Shown: piece after piece, positions 18,532 to 28,125 of the stretch
How the letters are laid out: every line of letters starts with the position of its first letter
How positions within the stretch are numbered: position 1 is the first letter of the stretch
Assembly (NCBI GenBank): GCA_038148895.1
Contig: JBBVGQ010000003.1
From: Tamlana sp038148895
GTDB lineage: Bacteria; Bacteroidota; Bacteroidia; Flavobacteriales; Flavobacteriaceae
Strand: one strand, 5' to 3'
DNA length: 64,000 nucleotides
Program-made: the position numbers and the translations under genes
The notes under the pieces: generated by a model
The model's database searches: none
What the model was told of the DNA's origin: nothing
What the model saw: the letters and a program-made list of their open reading frames with translations, nothing else

Positions 18532-18551
18532 ATTCCTGTTTTCACAGGAAT
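18532..18551. promoter_or_regulatory. Second ATTCC/GGAAT inverted repeat
   Basis: Arms ATTCCTGT and ACAGGAAT with a four-base loop, 35 bases upstream of the carboxylase ATG. It shares the ATTCC...GGAAT half-sites with the palindrome at 18448, so one regulator could act on both divergent genes. A hairpin in the leader is the alternative. Confidence 0.4.
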
Positions 18552-18586
18552 GTCAACTTTTGTACATTAGCCCTAAACTGTTTTAC

Positions 18587-20215
18587 ATGGATATCAACTT
18601 CAATAAAAACGAAGATCACAACAAACTTTTGCTGTCAGAATTGAATAAACGCTTGGCAAAAATACATCTTGGCGGGGGCAAAAGTAGAATTGAAAAACTG
18701 CACGAAAAAGGTAAAATGACCGCCCGAGAACGCATTGATTATCTGCTTGATGATAAACATAAGTCCATTGAAATTGGGGCATTTGCCGGTGAGGACATGT
18801 ACAAAGAGCACGGTGGTTGTCCATCAGGTGGTGTGGTAGTTAAAATAGGTCATATTAAAGGAAAGCAGTGCATTGTTGTGGCCAACGATGCCACGGTTAA
18901 AGCAGGTGCATGGTTTCCCATTACGGGGAAAAAGAATTTAAGAGCCCAAGAAATTGCCATTGAAAACCGATTGCCCATTATTTATCTTGTGGATTCCGCT
19001 GGCGTTTATTTGCCCATGCAGGATGAGATTTTTCCTGACAAAGAGCATTTTGGTCGCATTTTTAGAAACAACGCGGTGATGAGCAGTATGGGTATTACCC
19101 AAATTGCGGCAGTTATGGGAAGCTGTGTTGCCGGTGGTGCCTATTTACCGATTATGAGTGACGAAGCCCTTATTGTTGATAAAACGGGAAGCATTTTTTT
19201 AGCGGGAAGTTATCTGGTGAAAGCAGCCATCGGTGAAACAATAGACAACGAAACTTTGGGTGGGGCTACAACACACTGTGAAATTTCTGGAGTTACAGAT
19301 TACAAAGCGAAAGACGACAAGGATGCCCTAGATACCATTAAAAACATTATTGATAAAATTGGTGATTTCACAAAAGCTGGATTTAACAGAGTTGAGGCTG
19401 AAAAGCCAACGGAAAACCCCGAGGATATTTATGGTATTATACCGAAATCTAGAGCAGACCAATATGATATGTATGAGGTTATAAAACGTTTGGTCGACAA
19501 TTCCGAATTTGAAGAATATAAAGCGGGTTATGGACAAACCATCATTACTTGCTATGCCAGAATTGATGGCTGGGCAGTCGGCATTGTTGCCAACCAACGC
19601 AAATTGGTGAAAACCAAAAAAGGCGAAATGCAATTTGGCGGTGTTATTTACAACGATAGTGCCGATAAAGCCACAAGATTTATTGCCAATTGCAACCAAA
19701 AGAAGATTCCATTGGTGTTTCTGCAAGACGTCACCGGTTTTATGGTGGGTAGCAAAAGTGAACACGGTGGCATTATTAAGGACGGCGCCAAAATGGTAAA
19801 TGCCGTTAGTAATTCGGTTGTGCCAAAGTTCACCGTAATTATTGGCAATAGTTATGGCGCCGGAAATTACGCCATGTGCGGTAAAGCTTATGACCCTCGA
19901 CTTATTGTGGCTTGGCCAAGTGCCGAACTCGCCGTGATGAGTGGTAATTCTGCCGCAAAAGTTTTGTTACAAATTGAAAAGGCTTCACTTGAAAAGCAAG
20001 GAGAAAAAATTACCAAAGACAAAGAAGCTGAACTATTCAATAAAATTAAGGACCGATACGATAACCAAGTTTCACCATATTATGCTGCAGCACGTATTTG
20101 GACCGACGCAATCATAGATCCCTTGAACACCCGCAAATGGATTAGTATGGGCATTGAAGCGGCCAACCATTCCCCTATCGAGAAACCCTTTAACATGGGG
20201 GTTTTGCAAGTTTAA
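18587..20215 (+). CDS. Acyl-CoA carboxylase carboxyltransferase (beta) subunit
   Basis: A 542-residue carboxyltransferase of the propionyl/methylcrotonyl-CoA carboxylase beta type, which moves a carboxyl group from biotin to an acyl-CoA. N- and C-terminal crotonase-like halves are present, with KMTARERIDYLLD near the start, GSCVAGGAYLP in the first half, and GNSYGAGNYAMCG in the second. The ATG giving MDINFNK is preferred over a TTG nine codons earlier. No biotin carboxylase or biotin carrier gene is adjacent, so the alpha subunit must be elsewhere. Overall form is closest to methylcrotonyl-CoA carboxylase beta (leucine breakdown), but the substrate is not certain. Confidence 0.9.
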   Translation: MDINFNKNEDHNKLLLSELNKRLAKIHLGGGKSRIEKLHEKGKMTARERIDYLLDDKHKSIEIGAFAGEDMYKEHGGCPSGGVVVKIGHIKGKQCIVVANDATVKAGAWFPITGKKNLRAQEIAIENRLPIIYLVDSAGVYLPMQDEIFPDKEHFGRIFRNNAVMSSMGITQIAAVMGSCVAGGAYLPIMSDEALIVDKTGSIFLAGSYLVKAAIGETIDNETLGGATTHCEISGVTDYKAKDDKDALDTIKNIIDKIGDFTKAGFNRVEAEKPTENPEDIYGIIPKSRADQYDMYEVIKRLVDNSEFEEYKAGYGQTIITCYARIDGWAVGIVANQRKLVKTKKGEMQFGGVIYNDSADKATRFIANCNQKKIPLVFLQDVTGFMVGSKSEHGGIIKDGAKMVNAVSNSVVPKFTVIIGNSYGAGNYAMCGKAYDPRLIVAWPSAELAVMSGNSAAKVLLQIEKASLEKQGEKITKDKEAELFNKIKDRYDNQVSPYYAAARIWTDAIIDPLNTRKWISMGIEAANHSPIEKPFNMGVLQV

Positions 20216-20272
20216 TTTTCTAATCTCATCAAAATTCAGTAACTTAATGATTGAAAATCAACAAATTCAATC

Positions 20273-20695
20273 ATGGATACAATAAAAACCCTGAATAAGT
20301 GGGCCAATGTGCACACTTATTTGCCCCTTGACTTGTTACGCGTTGCACTGGGAGCCTTTTTATTTTATAAGGGCATTAATTTTATGTCAGACAGTGCTAT
20401 GCTGATGGATCTTTTTAAACCCATGCAAAATATGGCCGGAGGCATGGTTTTGGTTCATTACCTTGCCCCAGCACATTTTATTGGTGGTGTTTTAATAGCT
20501 TTTGGACTTTTGACCCGTTGGACGATTATTGCCCAATTACCCATTTTAATTGGCGCTGTTGCCATTAATTTTGTTGGTGAAATGAATTCAGGTAATTTAA
20601 CAATGGCTTTAATAACCCTATTGGCCTGTGCTTTCTTTTTGGTTTACGGGTCAGGTAAACACTCATTAGATTATTATTTTAAAATGCAGAAGTAA
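20273..20695 (+). CDS. DoxX family membrane protein
   Basis: A 140-residue protein with four hydrophobic helices and the DoxX pattern LLRVALGAFLFYKG near the N-terminus, then HFIGGVLIAFGLLTRW. DoxX-like proteins are small inner-membrane redox-associated proteins with mostly unknown function. It lies 57 bases after the carboxylase gene in the same direction and ends at a bidirectional terminator shared with sppA. Confidence 0.85.
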   Translation: MDTIKTLNKWANVHTYLPLDLLRVALGAFLFYKGINFMSDSAMLMDLFKPMQNMAGGMVLVHYLAPAHFIGGVLIAFGLLTRWTIIAQLPILIGAVAINFVGEMNSGNLTMALITLLACAFFLVYGSGKHSLDYYFKMQK

Positions 20696-20698
20696 ACT

Positions 20699-20738
20699 AA
20701 AAATGGTGTTTGCTTAAGATTTAGCAACCACCATTTTT
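20699..20738. terminator. Bidirectional terminator between doxX and sppA
   Basis: Arms AAAAATGGTGTTTGC (20699-20713) and GCAACCACCATTTTT (20724-20738) pair at 14 of 15 positions around a ten-base loop. The A and T ends give a U-run on either strand, fitting the convergent genes on each side. Confidence 0.8.
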
Positions 20739-20758
20739 AAACCTATAATAATCTTTTG

Positions 20759-22519
20759 TTACTTTATCTCAGTACTGAAGGGAAACAACAATTGAATTCC
20801 TTTTCTTTGGGTCATGGCCTTTACTTCCTTCATAAGTTTATAGTTTTCCTCGCCCAATTCTTCTTTTAAAATGGTTTCCTTGGTTTTAGCCAATCCAAAT
20901 TTTTCAAGAATTTCTTCCAGGTTTCTCCTAAAAATTGGCAATTCCTTAATTTGGTAATCTTCTATCTCAGCAGCTTCAGCGGCACGTTGCAAGGCCAAAT
21001 CCAGTCCTCCAAGTTCATCAACAAGGCCATTTTTTAAAGCATCTGCTCCGGTCCAAACTCTTCCTTGTGCTACAGATTCAACATCTCCCAAGCTTATGCC
21101 CCTTCCATCGGCAACCCGTTTTGAGAACAATTCATATGTGCCTAAAATGCTTTCTTGAAAAAATTGACGTTGGCCATCATTTAAAGGCTCGAAAAAACTG
21201 TAGGTTACGGCATTTTTGTTGGTAGCAACTTGTTCTGCGTTAATGCCCATATTATCGGCCAAACCTTTTCCGTTAGGCAAAATACCAAATACACCTATAC
21301 TACCGGTAACTGTTGTTGGTTCAGCTATGATTCTGTCAGCGTTGCAAGAAATATAATAGCCTCCCGAAGTAGCCATATCGCCCATAGAAACAATAACCGG
21401 TTTTACTTGTTTTATAAGTTCAACCTCTCGCCAAATAAGCTCGCTTGCCAAAGCGCTCCCTCCAGGTGAATTTACTCTTAGCACAATTGCTTTAACTCTA
21501 TCGTCTTCCCTAGCTTCAACCAAAGCCTTACTCATCGTACCTTGACCAACGGCATTTTGATTGCCTTCACCATAAATGATTTCACCTTCAGCATAAATTA
21601 CAGCAATTTTGTTTTTACTATAATTGTGCATTTTTGTTGCAGCGTATTGCGCATAATCTTCTACAGTTACGGTTTCAATATCTTCATTAACGGCAATACC
21701 CATAGCACTTTTAATGCCATTCATATACTCGTCATAATAGCCTATTTTATCAATAAGGCTTGAGGCTTTTGCCATTTCTGGGGTTCTGGCCAATAAACTA
21801 TCTGCAATTGTATTGAGTTGTTCTACGGATAGGTTTCTACTTATGGAAATGTCTTTTTTAATCTCACTCCATAGAGAATTTAAATACGCCGTAATCTGTT
21901 CGCGATTGTTATCGCTCATTTTGCTATCCAAAAACGGCTCAACGGCTTCTTTATACTTGCCAAGTCTCACAACTTCCATCTTAAAGCCAGTCTTTTCCTG
22001 AAAATCCTTAAAATACAATCGCTCTGAATATAAACCTTTAAACTCCACTATTCCAGCTGGATTGATGTAAATGGTATCTGCAACAGAACTTAAATAATAA
22101 TCTTTTTGAGTATAAATATCTGAATATGAAACAATAAACTTGCCGGACTCCTTAAACTTTAACAAAGCCCCTCGAATTGCTTTGGTTTGCGAAATACCCG
22201 CATCTATAAAATTATTGTCTATTGAGATGCCTTTAATCTTATCATCAGTTGCGGCATAATTGATGGCATCAATAATATTGAAAAGTCCATTTTTTTCATT
22301 TTCATTTAAAAAAGGATAATCGTCGTACTCTACTTTGCCCGCATAATCCTTTATTGGAAAATCAAGCCGTAATTCAAGAACTGTGTTTGGCTTTACCTTT
22401 ACCACTTCATTGGGGTCATTTCCAAAAAGGGCACCCAAAATAATGAGACCGAAAAAACAAATGATTAAAAAAACAAAAATACCAGTTACGGTAGACAAAA
22501 CTCGCTTTAAAAAATCCAT
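20759..22519 (-). CDS. sppA: Signal peptide peptidase SppA, 67K type
   Basis: Inner-membrane serine protease that degrades cleaved signal peptides. The 586-residue long form has an N-terminal membrane helix (about 8-31) and two tandem protease-like domains. The catalytic Lys lies in GKYKEAVEPF (K190) of the first domain and the nucleophile Ser in MATSGGYY (S385) of the second, the arrangement of E. coli SppA. It follows menE by 55 bases on the same strand and may receive readthrough from the menaquinone operon. Confidence 0.95.
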   Translation of the reverse strand: MDFLKRVLSTVTGIFVFLIICFFGLIILGALFGNDPNEVVKVKPNTVLELRLDFPIKDYAGKVEYDDYPFLNENEKNGLFNIIDAINYAATDDKIKGISIDNNFIDAGISQTKAIRGALLKFKESGKFIVSYSDIYTQKDYYLSSVADTIYINPAGIVEFKGLYSERLYFKDFQEKTGFKMEVVRLGKYKEAVEPFLDSKMSDNNREQITAYLNSLWSEIKKDISISRNLSVEQLNTIADSLLARTPEMAKASSLIDKIGYYDEYMNGIKSAMGIAVNEDIETVTVEDYAQYAATKMHNYSKNKIAVIYAEGEIIYGEGNQNAVGQGTMSKALVEAREDDRVKAIVLRVNSPGGSALASELIWREVELIKQVKPVIVSMGDMATSGGYYISCNADRIIAEPTTVTGSIGVFGILPNGKGLADNMGINAEQVATNKNAVTYSFFEPLNDGQRQFFQESILGTYELFSKRVADGRGISLGDVESVAQGRVWTGADALKNGLVDELGGLDLALQRAAEAAEIEDYQIKELPIFRRNLEEILEKFGLAKTKETILKEELGEENYKLMKEVKAMTQRKGIQLLFPFSTEIK

Positions 22520-22574
22520 GGAATTATATTTTCTCTATCAGTATTAAAAAAGTAAATAATGTTACGCAGTGCGG

Positions 22575-23651
22575 CTAGATATTTATCATTTTTAATGTTT
22601 TCTTTCGATGGATTTTTCCAGATGAAGTTTCCTTAAATTTTGGAACCACAATAACCTCCTTCGGCTTTTCATATTTGTCCAAAACATCAAAAATAGAACG
22701 ATCTAAGTTATCTTCTTTGGCTTCCATAACTAAAATCAGTTTTTCACCTAAAGTATCGTCTGGTTTTGAAGCAATAAAAAATTCACCTTTTATTTTATTT
22801 TGAAGTTTCTTTTCAATCTGTTCGGGGAACAATTTAATTCCTCCAGAATTTACAACATTGTCATACCTGCCCAACCATTCAAAACTGGTATTGGAATGTA
22901 ATTTTACAACATCATTCGTGACAATTTTTTTATCAGAAAGTTGTGGCGCATCAATAACCAAACAGTTTCTTTCATCTTGCGAAACCGTTATGTCTGGCAA
23001 TGTGTTGAAATAAGATGTTTCGATTGACTCCGATCCCGAAAAATTGTTTAATTTTTTTACGGCAATATGCGAAACGGTTTCAGTCATACCGTAGGTCTCG
23101 TAAACCAATGGTTTTTTGTCTTTAATAGATTCAATAATAGGCTTCGAAACCATACCTCCACCAACAATCGCGACCTTAATGCTCTGCAGGTATTTTGCAA
23201 AGTTTTTAAGTTGCATTGGGGTAAAGGCGCAAAACGTATAATCTTTTTCGTAATCTATTAAAGGTAGCGCTGCTGGTTCGGTCATATCCAATTCCAATCC
23301 AAGCATAATTGCACGAACAATCATCATTTTCCCAGCTATAAAATTTGAGGGTAAACAGTTTAGTACCTTATCACCAGGTTGTAAATTAAAAAAGTCCCCA
23401 GTGGCTATGGCAGAGTTTACCATGGCTTGCTTTTTTATTTTTATACTCTTTGGTTTTCCTGTAGAGCCAGATGTTTTAACGACCACATAATCATGCCTAT
23501 CTAGCCAATCCAATAAAAAATTACCCAAGTCTTGCTGATAAGGCTCCCCTTCCTTAACATAACTATAGGCTATTTCCATAAGGTCATCATATTTATAACT
23601 TAAGCCATCTAGCTTGAACTTAAGGTGAACGTTTGTATAATTTGGTATCAT
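22575..23651 (-). CDS. menE: O-succinylbenzoate-CoA ligase-like AMP-forming ligase
   Basis: Activates o-succinylbenzoate to its CoA thioester in menaquinone synthesis. The ANL-superfamily AMP loop VVKTSGSTGKPK is present, as are the YGMTET motif and a C-terminal GKIHRKK segment with the adenylation Lys. At 358 residues it is shorter than typical MenE (about 450), because the N-terminal region is reduced. This is common for Bacteroidota MenE. Assignment rests on the operon: menB, menA and menC lie upstream on the same strand, and the CPBP gene ends two bases before its start. Confidence 0.88.
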   Translation of the reverse strand: MIPNYTNVHLKFKLDGLSYKYDDLMEIAYSYVKEGEPYQQDLGNFLLDWLDRHDYVVVKTSGSTGKPKSIKIKKQAMVNSAIATGDFFNLQPGDKVLNCLPSNFIAGKMMIVRAIMLGLELDMTEPAALPLIDYEKDYTFCAFTPMQLKNFAKYLQSIKVAIVGGGMVSKPIIESIKDKKPLVYETYGMTETVSHIAVKKLNNFSGSESIETSYFNTLPDITVSQDERNCLVIDAPQLSDKKIVTNDVVKLHSNTSFEWLGRYDNVVNSGGIKLFPEQIEKKLQNKIKGEFFIASKPDDTLGEKLILVMEAKEDNLDRSIFDVLDKYEKPKEVIVVPKFKETSSGKIHRKKTLKMINI

Positions 23652-23653
23652 AT

Positions 23654-24613
23654 TTAATCTAAAATTTTATAATCTTCTTTTAGTGGTTCAACAACAGTTC
23701 CGAGTAGTTTCTCTCCCCAATTGGTCCATTTATATTTCTTACCTAGTATAAACAACAAAATTGGAAAAACAACAAATACAGGCACAAATATTTCGGTTAT
23801 TGCCATTTCGGAAGGGTCGGACATATCTTTTAAAATAGAATCTGTTTGAAAGGCTGTCCAATCGGCAGTTACCAATAGCGCTGTAAACAAATTGTTGGCT
23901 GCATGAAACCCAAGGGCAAGCTCCAAGCCATCATCCATAAGGGTTATTATTCCCAAAAACAAACCCGTACCGATGTAGTATACCATGATAACATAACCCA
24001 ATTTTTCAACCTCCGGATTGGCAATATGGAGTAACCCAAAACCTAACGAAGTGAATAAAAGGGGTAGCCATTTATTTTTAAATATCACCCCTAATCCTTG
24101 CATCAAATATCCGCGAAACAAATATTCTTCAAAACTGGTCTGCAACGGAATCAATAAAATAGCTATTACTGCCAAAACTAAAAACGGTTCTAACTGAAAG
24201 TTTAATTGGTAATCTTCAGGGCTGAAAAAATAATCAGCCAACACAAAACCTATTGAAACAATACCCCAAAGAATAAAAATAAACCAAAAGCGCTTCCAAT
24301 CTATCTTGGGCCTAGCCGTTGTTAAACTTTTTAAAGATTGCTTGTGTAACGCCTTAACAGAAACAAAGACTCCTACCAAACCAAAAACAAATGAAATCAG
24401 CATTAGAAACAGAAAAAGGTTGCTTCCCAAAAGGGTTATCATTTCAGGAATGTCGGTCGGTATTTGCTCTGCACCTCCTCCAAAACTTTTTATTACTATG
24501 GCTGCACCTAATGGTATCATACCAATAATCTGCCATGCAACAAATACAATTAGAGCGCCTATTAAATATCTCCACCACTCATGTAACCCCTTAAATGCTT
24601 GAGCTATATACAT
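23654..24613 (-). CDS. CPBP family intramembrane glutamic metalloprotease
   Basis: A 319-residue membrane protein with about eight helices. The ABI/CPBP (Rce1-like) catalytic motifs are present: EEYLFRG (motif 1, FEEYLFRGYL), GLLHIANPE (motif 2) and FHAANN (motif 3). Relatives cleave prenylated or other membrane proteins, and many are of unknown use. It sits between menC and menE with two to eleven bases on each side, so it is co-transcribed with the menaquinone genes without being a pathway enzyme. Confidence 0.9.
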   Translation of the reverse strand: MYIAQAFKGLHEWWRYLIGALIVFVAWQIIGMIPLGAAIVIKSFGGGAEQIPTDIPEMITLLGSNLFLFLMLISFVFGLVGVFVSVKALHKQSLKSLTTARPKIDWKRFWFIFILWGIVSIGFVLADYFFSPEDYQLNFQLEPFLVLAVIAILLIPLQTSFEEYLFRGYLMQGLGVIFKNKWLPLLFTSLGFGLLHIANPEVEKLGYVIMVYYIGTGLFLGIITLMDDGLELALGFHAANNLFTALLVTADWTAFQTDSILKDMSDPSEMAITEIFVPVFVVFPILLFILGKKYKWTNWGEKLLGTVVEPLKEDYKILD

Positions 24614-24624
24614 ATATCATTGAT

Positions 24625-25671
24625 TTAACACCATAAATTTTCTAAATTCCAAGTTTTATTTTTTTGGTATTGCAATGTACCATTTTTTACGTGTAAAGGG
24701 CAACTAAAATTATTGGTAAATAAACTGCCCGTACCCAAGCCCTGTGGCAAACTGCTATGTTTTAAGTAAGTGTATTGGGCAATGGCACTTAAACCTATGT
24801 TACTTTCTAAAGCACTAGTAATCCACCAACCAATATTTTGTTTTTCAGCCGTATCAATCCACTCATCTGTACCTTTAAAACCACCAACTAAGCTGGGTTT
24901 TAAAATAATATATTGGGGATTTATGATTTGGAGCAACTCCTTTTTATTTTTCAAGGAAAAAACCCCGATTAATTCTTCATCAAGAGCTATAGGTAATGGT
25001 GTTAACCGACACAACCTTGCCATTTCATCAATCTGCCCCTGCTTTATGGGCTGTTCTATGGAGTGCAAGTCGTAATCTGATAAAATTTTTAGCTTTTCCA
25101 GAGCCTCATTTGGTGAAAATGCCCCGTTGGCATCTACCCTCAATTCTATTTCCTTTGAAGAAAAGTCTTTTCTAATTGATTTTATCAAATTGACTTCAGA
25201 CTGAAAATCAATCGCGCCAATTTTCATTTTTATACAACTGAAACCCGCCTCAATTTTATCTTGAATTTGCTTTTTCATAAAGGCTTCGTTACCCATCCAT
25301 ATTAAACCATTGATTGGAATACTATCTTCACTTTTTGTAAATTCTGAAGGATATAATTCAAATGAATCTTTGCTTTCCAAAGATTTAAAAGCCATTTCCA
25401 ATCCAAATTGAATGCTGGGATATTCCGTTAATTGGCCTAATAAAAAATCCAATCCGGAATCCATTTGTTCACAGGCCCATTTTAATTTTTGCTCGTAATC
25501 TGGTTTATCATCAGCTGAAAGCCCTTTGAACAAACCACATTCGCCAATACCCAGTTTATTTTCTGTTTTTAATATGATAAACCAAGTTTCTTTGGTCTTC
25601 AATATACCACGGGAAGTGCCACTGGCTTGCTTAAAATTCAAAATGTATTGCTGGTAAGTGGCATGTATCAT
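24625..25671 (-). CDS. menC: o-Succinylbenzoate synthase
   Basis: Enolase-superfamily dehydratase that forms o-succinylbenzoate in menaquinone synthesis. The catalytic Lys pair region is CIKMKIGA; the metal ligands are in LRVDANGAF, SIEQPI and LDEELIG; the second-half Lys is in IILKPSLVGG. The length of 348 residues is normal. Its start codon is directly adjacent to the stop of the metallohydrolase gene. The muconate-cycloisomerase group is similar, but the men-gene context decides for MenC. Confidence 0.92.
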   Translation of the reverse strand: MIHATYQQYILNFKQASGTSRGILKTKETWFIILKTENKLGIGECGLFKGLSADDKPDYEQKLKWACEQMDSGLDFLLGQLTEYPSIQFGLEMAFKSLESKDSFELYPSEFTKSEDSIPINGLIWMGNEAFMKKQIQDKIEAGFSCIKMKIGAIDFQSEVNLIKSIRKDFSSKEIELRVDANGAFSPNEALEKLKILSDYDLHSIEQPIKQGQIDEMARLCRLTPLPIALDEELIGVFSLKNKKELLQIINPQYIILKPSLVGGFKGTDEWIDTAEKQNIGWWITSALESNIGLSAIAQYTYLKHSSLPQGLGTGSLFTNNFSCPLHVKNGTLQYQKNKTWNLENLWC

Positions 25672-26349
25672 TTACAGTTCTATGTGCTCTCCTATTTCAA
25701 GAAGCATTAAATCTTTATCCTTTTCAAAAAACTTGCGTTTGGCCTCTTCATGGTCAATTTCAATATATCCGAATGTATCATAATGGCAACCCAAAACTTT
25801 GTCACATTCAACAAAATCACTCGCAATTATGGCGTCATCAATACCCATGGTGAAATCGTCCCCAATGGGTAAAATAGCTAAATCCAATTTAGTTTGAAGC
25901 GGAATCAATTTCATGTCATAAGTTAAGGCTGTATCTCCGGCAATGTAGATGTTTTTGCGTTCGCCTTCAAGTACAAAACCACCTGGATTACCTCCATAGC
26001 TTCCATCAGAGAAAGAGGAAGAATGAACAGCATTAACATATTTTACAGTACCAAACTCAAAATCCCACTTACCTCCATGGTTCATAGGATGTCCCTCTAA
26101 ACCCAAGTTTTTGTAGTGGGTAACGATTTCAAAGTTTGAAATGATAACAGCTTCGGTTCGTTTTGCGATGTCCATAACATCAGCCGTATGGTCATTATGT
26201 GCATGGGTTAACAGAATATAATCTGCTTCGATATTATTAATATCGATGCTTGAAGCTTTTGCATTTGGGGTAATGAATGGATCTACTAAAAGATTAACAT
26301 CATTAATCTGGATTCCAAAACAAGAATGTCCGTAAAATGTGATTTTCAT
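25672..26349 (-). CDS. UPF0173-type metal-dependent hydrolase
   Basis: A 225-residue metallo-beta-lactamase-fold protein. The zinc motif is THAHNDHTAD, with a further His at NHGG and HSSSFSD and an Asp at GDTALTYD. It belongs to the UPF0173/YtkL group, whose substrate is unknown. It is placed between menA and menC with no gap to menC and 34 bases to menA, so it is part of the menaquinone transcript. A hydrolytic helper or housekeeping thioesterase role is conceivable but unproven. Confidence 0.88.
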   Translation of the reverse strand: MKITFYGHSCFGIQINDVNLLVDPFITPNAKASSIDINNIEADYILLTHAHNDHTADVMDIAKRTEAVIISNFEIVTHYKNLGLEGHPMNHGGKWDFEFGTVKYVNAVHSSSFSDGSYGGNPGGFVLEGERKNIYIAGDTALTYDMKLIPLQTKLDLAILPIGDDFTMGIDDAIIASDFVECDKVLGCHYDTFGYIEIDHEEAKRKFFEKDKDLMLLEIGEHIEL

Positions 26350-26383
26350 CGAAAAAAATTTAAATCATTAATTTACAAAAATT

Positions 26384-27298
26384 CTAGAATAAATGACCTA
26401 TCCCCATCAATATTGCCAACACAACCGTTGTAAGCGCCAATTTTTTTAATTCTGGATCCAAATTTTTAGGATTGTCAGTTGTATTCACCTTTTTTAAATG
26501 AAAAATAAGAGGCAAGTAAGCTACTGCAAAAATTAAATTCAATGGTGACGTATAATACAAAACACCAAAAAAACCAGATAAAACCATAGCCAATATAATC
26601 AAGAAATTATGGTAAAGCTTAACGCTTTTTTCTCCCAACTTAACCGCCAAAGTTATTTTGTTTGATTGTTTATCAGACTGCCTATCCCGCATGTTGTTTA
26701 GGTTTAATACTGCTGTACTTAGAAGTCCAATTGTAATAGCTGGTAGAAATGTAACATGATCAATTTGTTTGGCATAAAGCACATAACAGCCAATAACGCT
26801 GACCAACCCAAAAAAAACAAATACAAATATATCGCCCAAACCCCTATATCCATATGCGTTTTTACCAATGGTGTACCGCAAAGCAGCTCCAACGGAGGCT
26901 ACGCCCAACACAAAAAATGTCATTGTAAGCCAAAAATGCTTTGTTCCCAAGGCCAAAAAAATAAGGGCAAAGGCTAAACCAATTGAAATAAGCACGTTAA
27001 TTTTTATGGCGTTATACAGTTCTTCCGGTGAAATTTTACCCGATTGTATGGCACGTTCTGGACCAATTCTATTTTCGTTATCGGTGCCTTTAACCCCATC
27101 ACCATAATCATTGGCAAGATTGGAAAGTATTTGAAAACTCAATGTAGTTAGAATGGCCAAAATGAAGATTTCCCATTTAAAAACCCCATTATAATACGCC
27201 AAACATGAAGCAAGAATAATACCCGAAATTGATAATGGGAGTGTTCTTAAACGAATAGCCGAAACCCAAATGGAAATTTTCTGATTTATGGAATCCAT
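26384..27298 (-). CDS. menA: 1,4-Dihydroxy-2-naphthoate octaprenyltransferase
   Basis: Membrane UbiA-family prenyltransferase that attaches the isoprenoid tail to dihydroxynaphthoate, giving demethylmenaquinone. The 304-residue protein has about eight helices. The first Asp-rich motif is NLANDYGDGVKGTDNENR and the second is NNMRDRQSDKQS. Its first 13 bases overlap the end of menB, indicating tight coupling. Confidence 0.95.
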   Translation of the reverse strand: MDSINQKISIWVSAIRLRTLPLSISGIILASCLAYYNGVFKWEIFILAILTTLSFQILSNLANDYGDGVKGTDNENRIGPERAIQSGKISPEELYNAIKINVLISIGLAFALIFLALGTKHFWLTMTFFVLGVASVGAALRYTIGKNAYGYRGLGDIFVFVFFGLVSVIGCYVLYAKQIDHVTFLPAITIGLLSTAVLNLNNMRDRQSDKQSNKITLAVKLGEKSVKLYHNFLIILAMVLSGFFGVLYYTSPLNLIFAVAYLPLIFHLKKVNTTDNPKNLDPELKKLALTTVVLAILMGIGHLF

Positions 27299-28125
27299 TT
27301 TTTATCAAAATTCGGTTTGCGCTTTTCAAGAAATGCATTTCGTCCTTCTTTAGCTTCATCAGTCATATATGCCAATCGGGTTGCCTCACCCGCAAAAACC
27401 TGTTGACCGACCATACCGTCATCTGTGAGGTTCATGGCAAATTTCAACATCTTAATAGAAGTTGGCGATTTGGCCAATATTTCTTGAGCCCATTCATAGG
27501 CTGTTACTTCTAATTCGTCATGAGGCACAACAGCATTGACCATGCCCATATCAAAAGCTTCCTGTGCAGAATAATTTCTTCCCAGAAAAAAGATTTCCCT
27601 CGCCTTTTTTTGACCAACCATTTTGGCTAAATAAGCCGACCCGTAGCCTCCATCAAAACTTGTAACATCGGCATCCGTTTGTTTAAAAATGGCATGTTCT
27701 TTACTCGCCAAAGTTAAATCGCAAACTACATGTAAACTGTGTCCGCCACCAACCGCCCAGCCTGGTACGACTGCTATAACCGCTTTTGGCATAAAACGAA
27801 TTAAACGCTGTACTTCTAAAATATTTAATCTGTGATAGCCATCTTCTCCAACATACCCTTGATGTCCGCGTGCTTTTTGGTCACCACCACTACAAAAAGA
27901 ATACACACCATCTTTAGTAGAAGGACCTTCTGCCGACAACAAAACCGCACCAATATTTACATCTTCATTGGCATCATAAAAGGCATCGTATAATTCGCTG
28001 GTGGTTTTGGGGCGAAATGCATTCCGAACATTGGGTCTGTTGAAAGCAATTCTAGCCACTCCATTACACTTTTTATAAGTGATATCTTGGTATTCTTTGG
28101 CTATAACCCATTTTGGTTCCTCCAT
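27286..28125 (-). CDS. menB: 1,4-Dihydroxy-2-naphthoyl-CoA synthase
   Basis: Crotonase-fold enzyme that closes the naphthoate ring from o-succinylbenzoyl-CoA. At 279 residues it has normal length. Oxyanion-hole segments are FCSGGDQKARG and GWAVGGGHSLHVVCD, and the catalytic Asp/Ser region is TSFDGGYGSAYLA. It is the promoter-proximal gene of the operon menB-menA-hydrolase-menC-CPBP-menE. A TATTTTTG box on the minus strand (28151-28144) lies directly upstream and could be its -7 element. Confidence 0.96.
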   Translation of the reverse strand: MEEPKWVIAKEYQDITYKKCNGVARIAFNRPNVRNAFRPKTTSELYDAFYDANEDVNIGAVLLSAEGPSTKDGVYSFCSGGDQKARGHQGYVGEDGYHRLNILEVQRLIRFMPKAVIAVVPGWAVGGGHSLHVVCDLTLASKEHAIFKQTDADVTSFDGGYGSAYLAKMVGQKKAREIFFLGRNYSAQEAFDMGMVNAVVPHDELEVTAYEWAQEILAKSPTSIKMLKFAMNLTDDGMVGQQVFAGEATRLAYMTDEAKEGRNAFLEKRKPNFDKKWIP

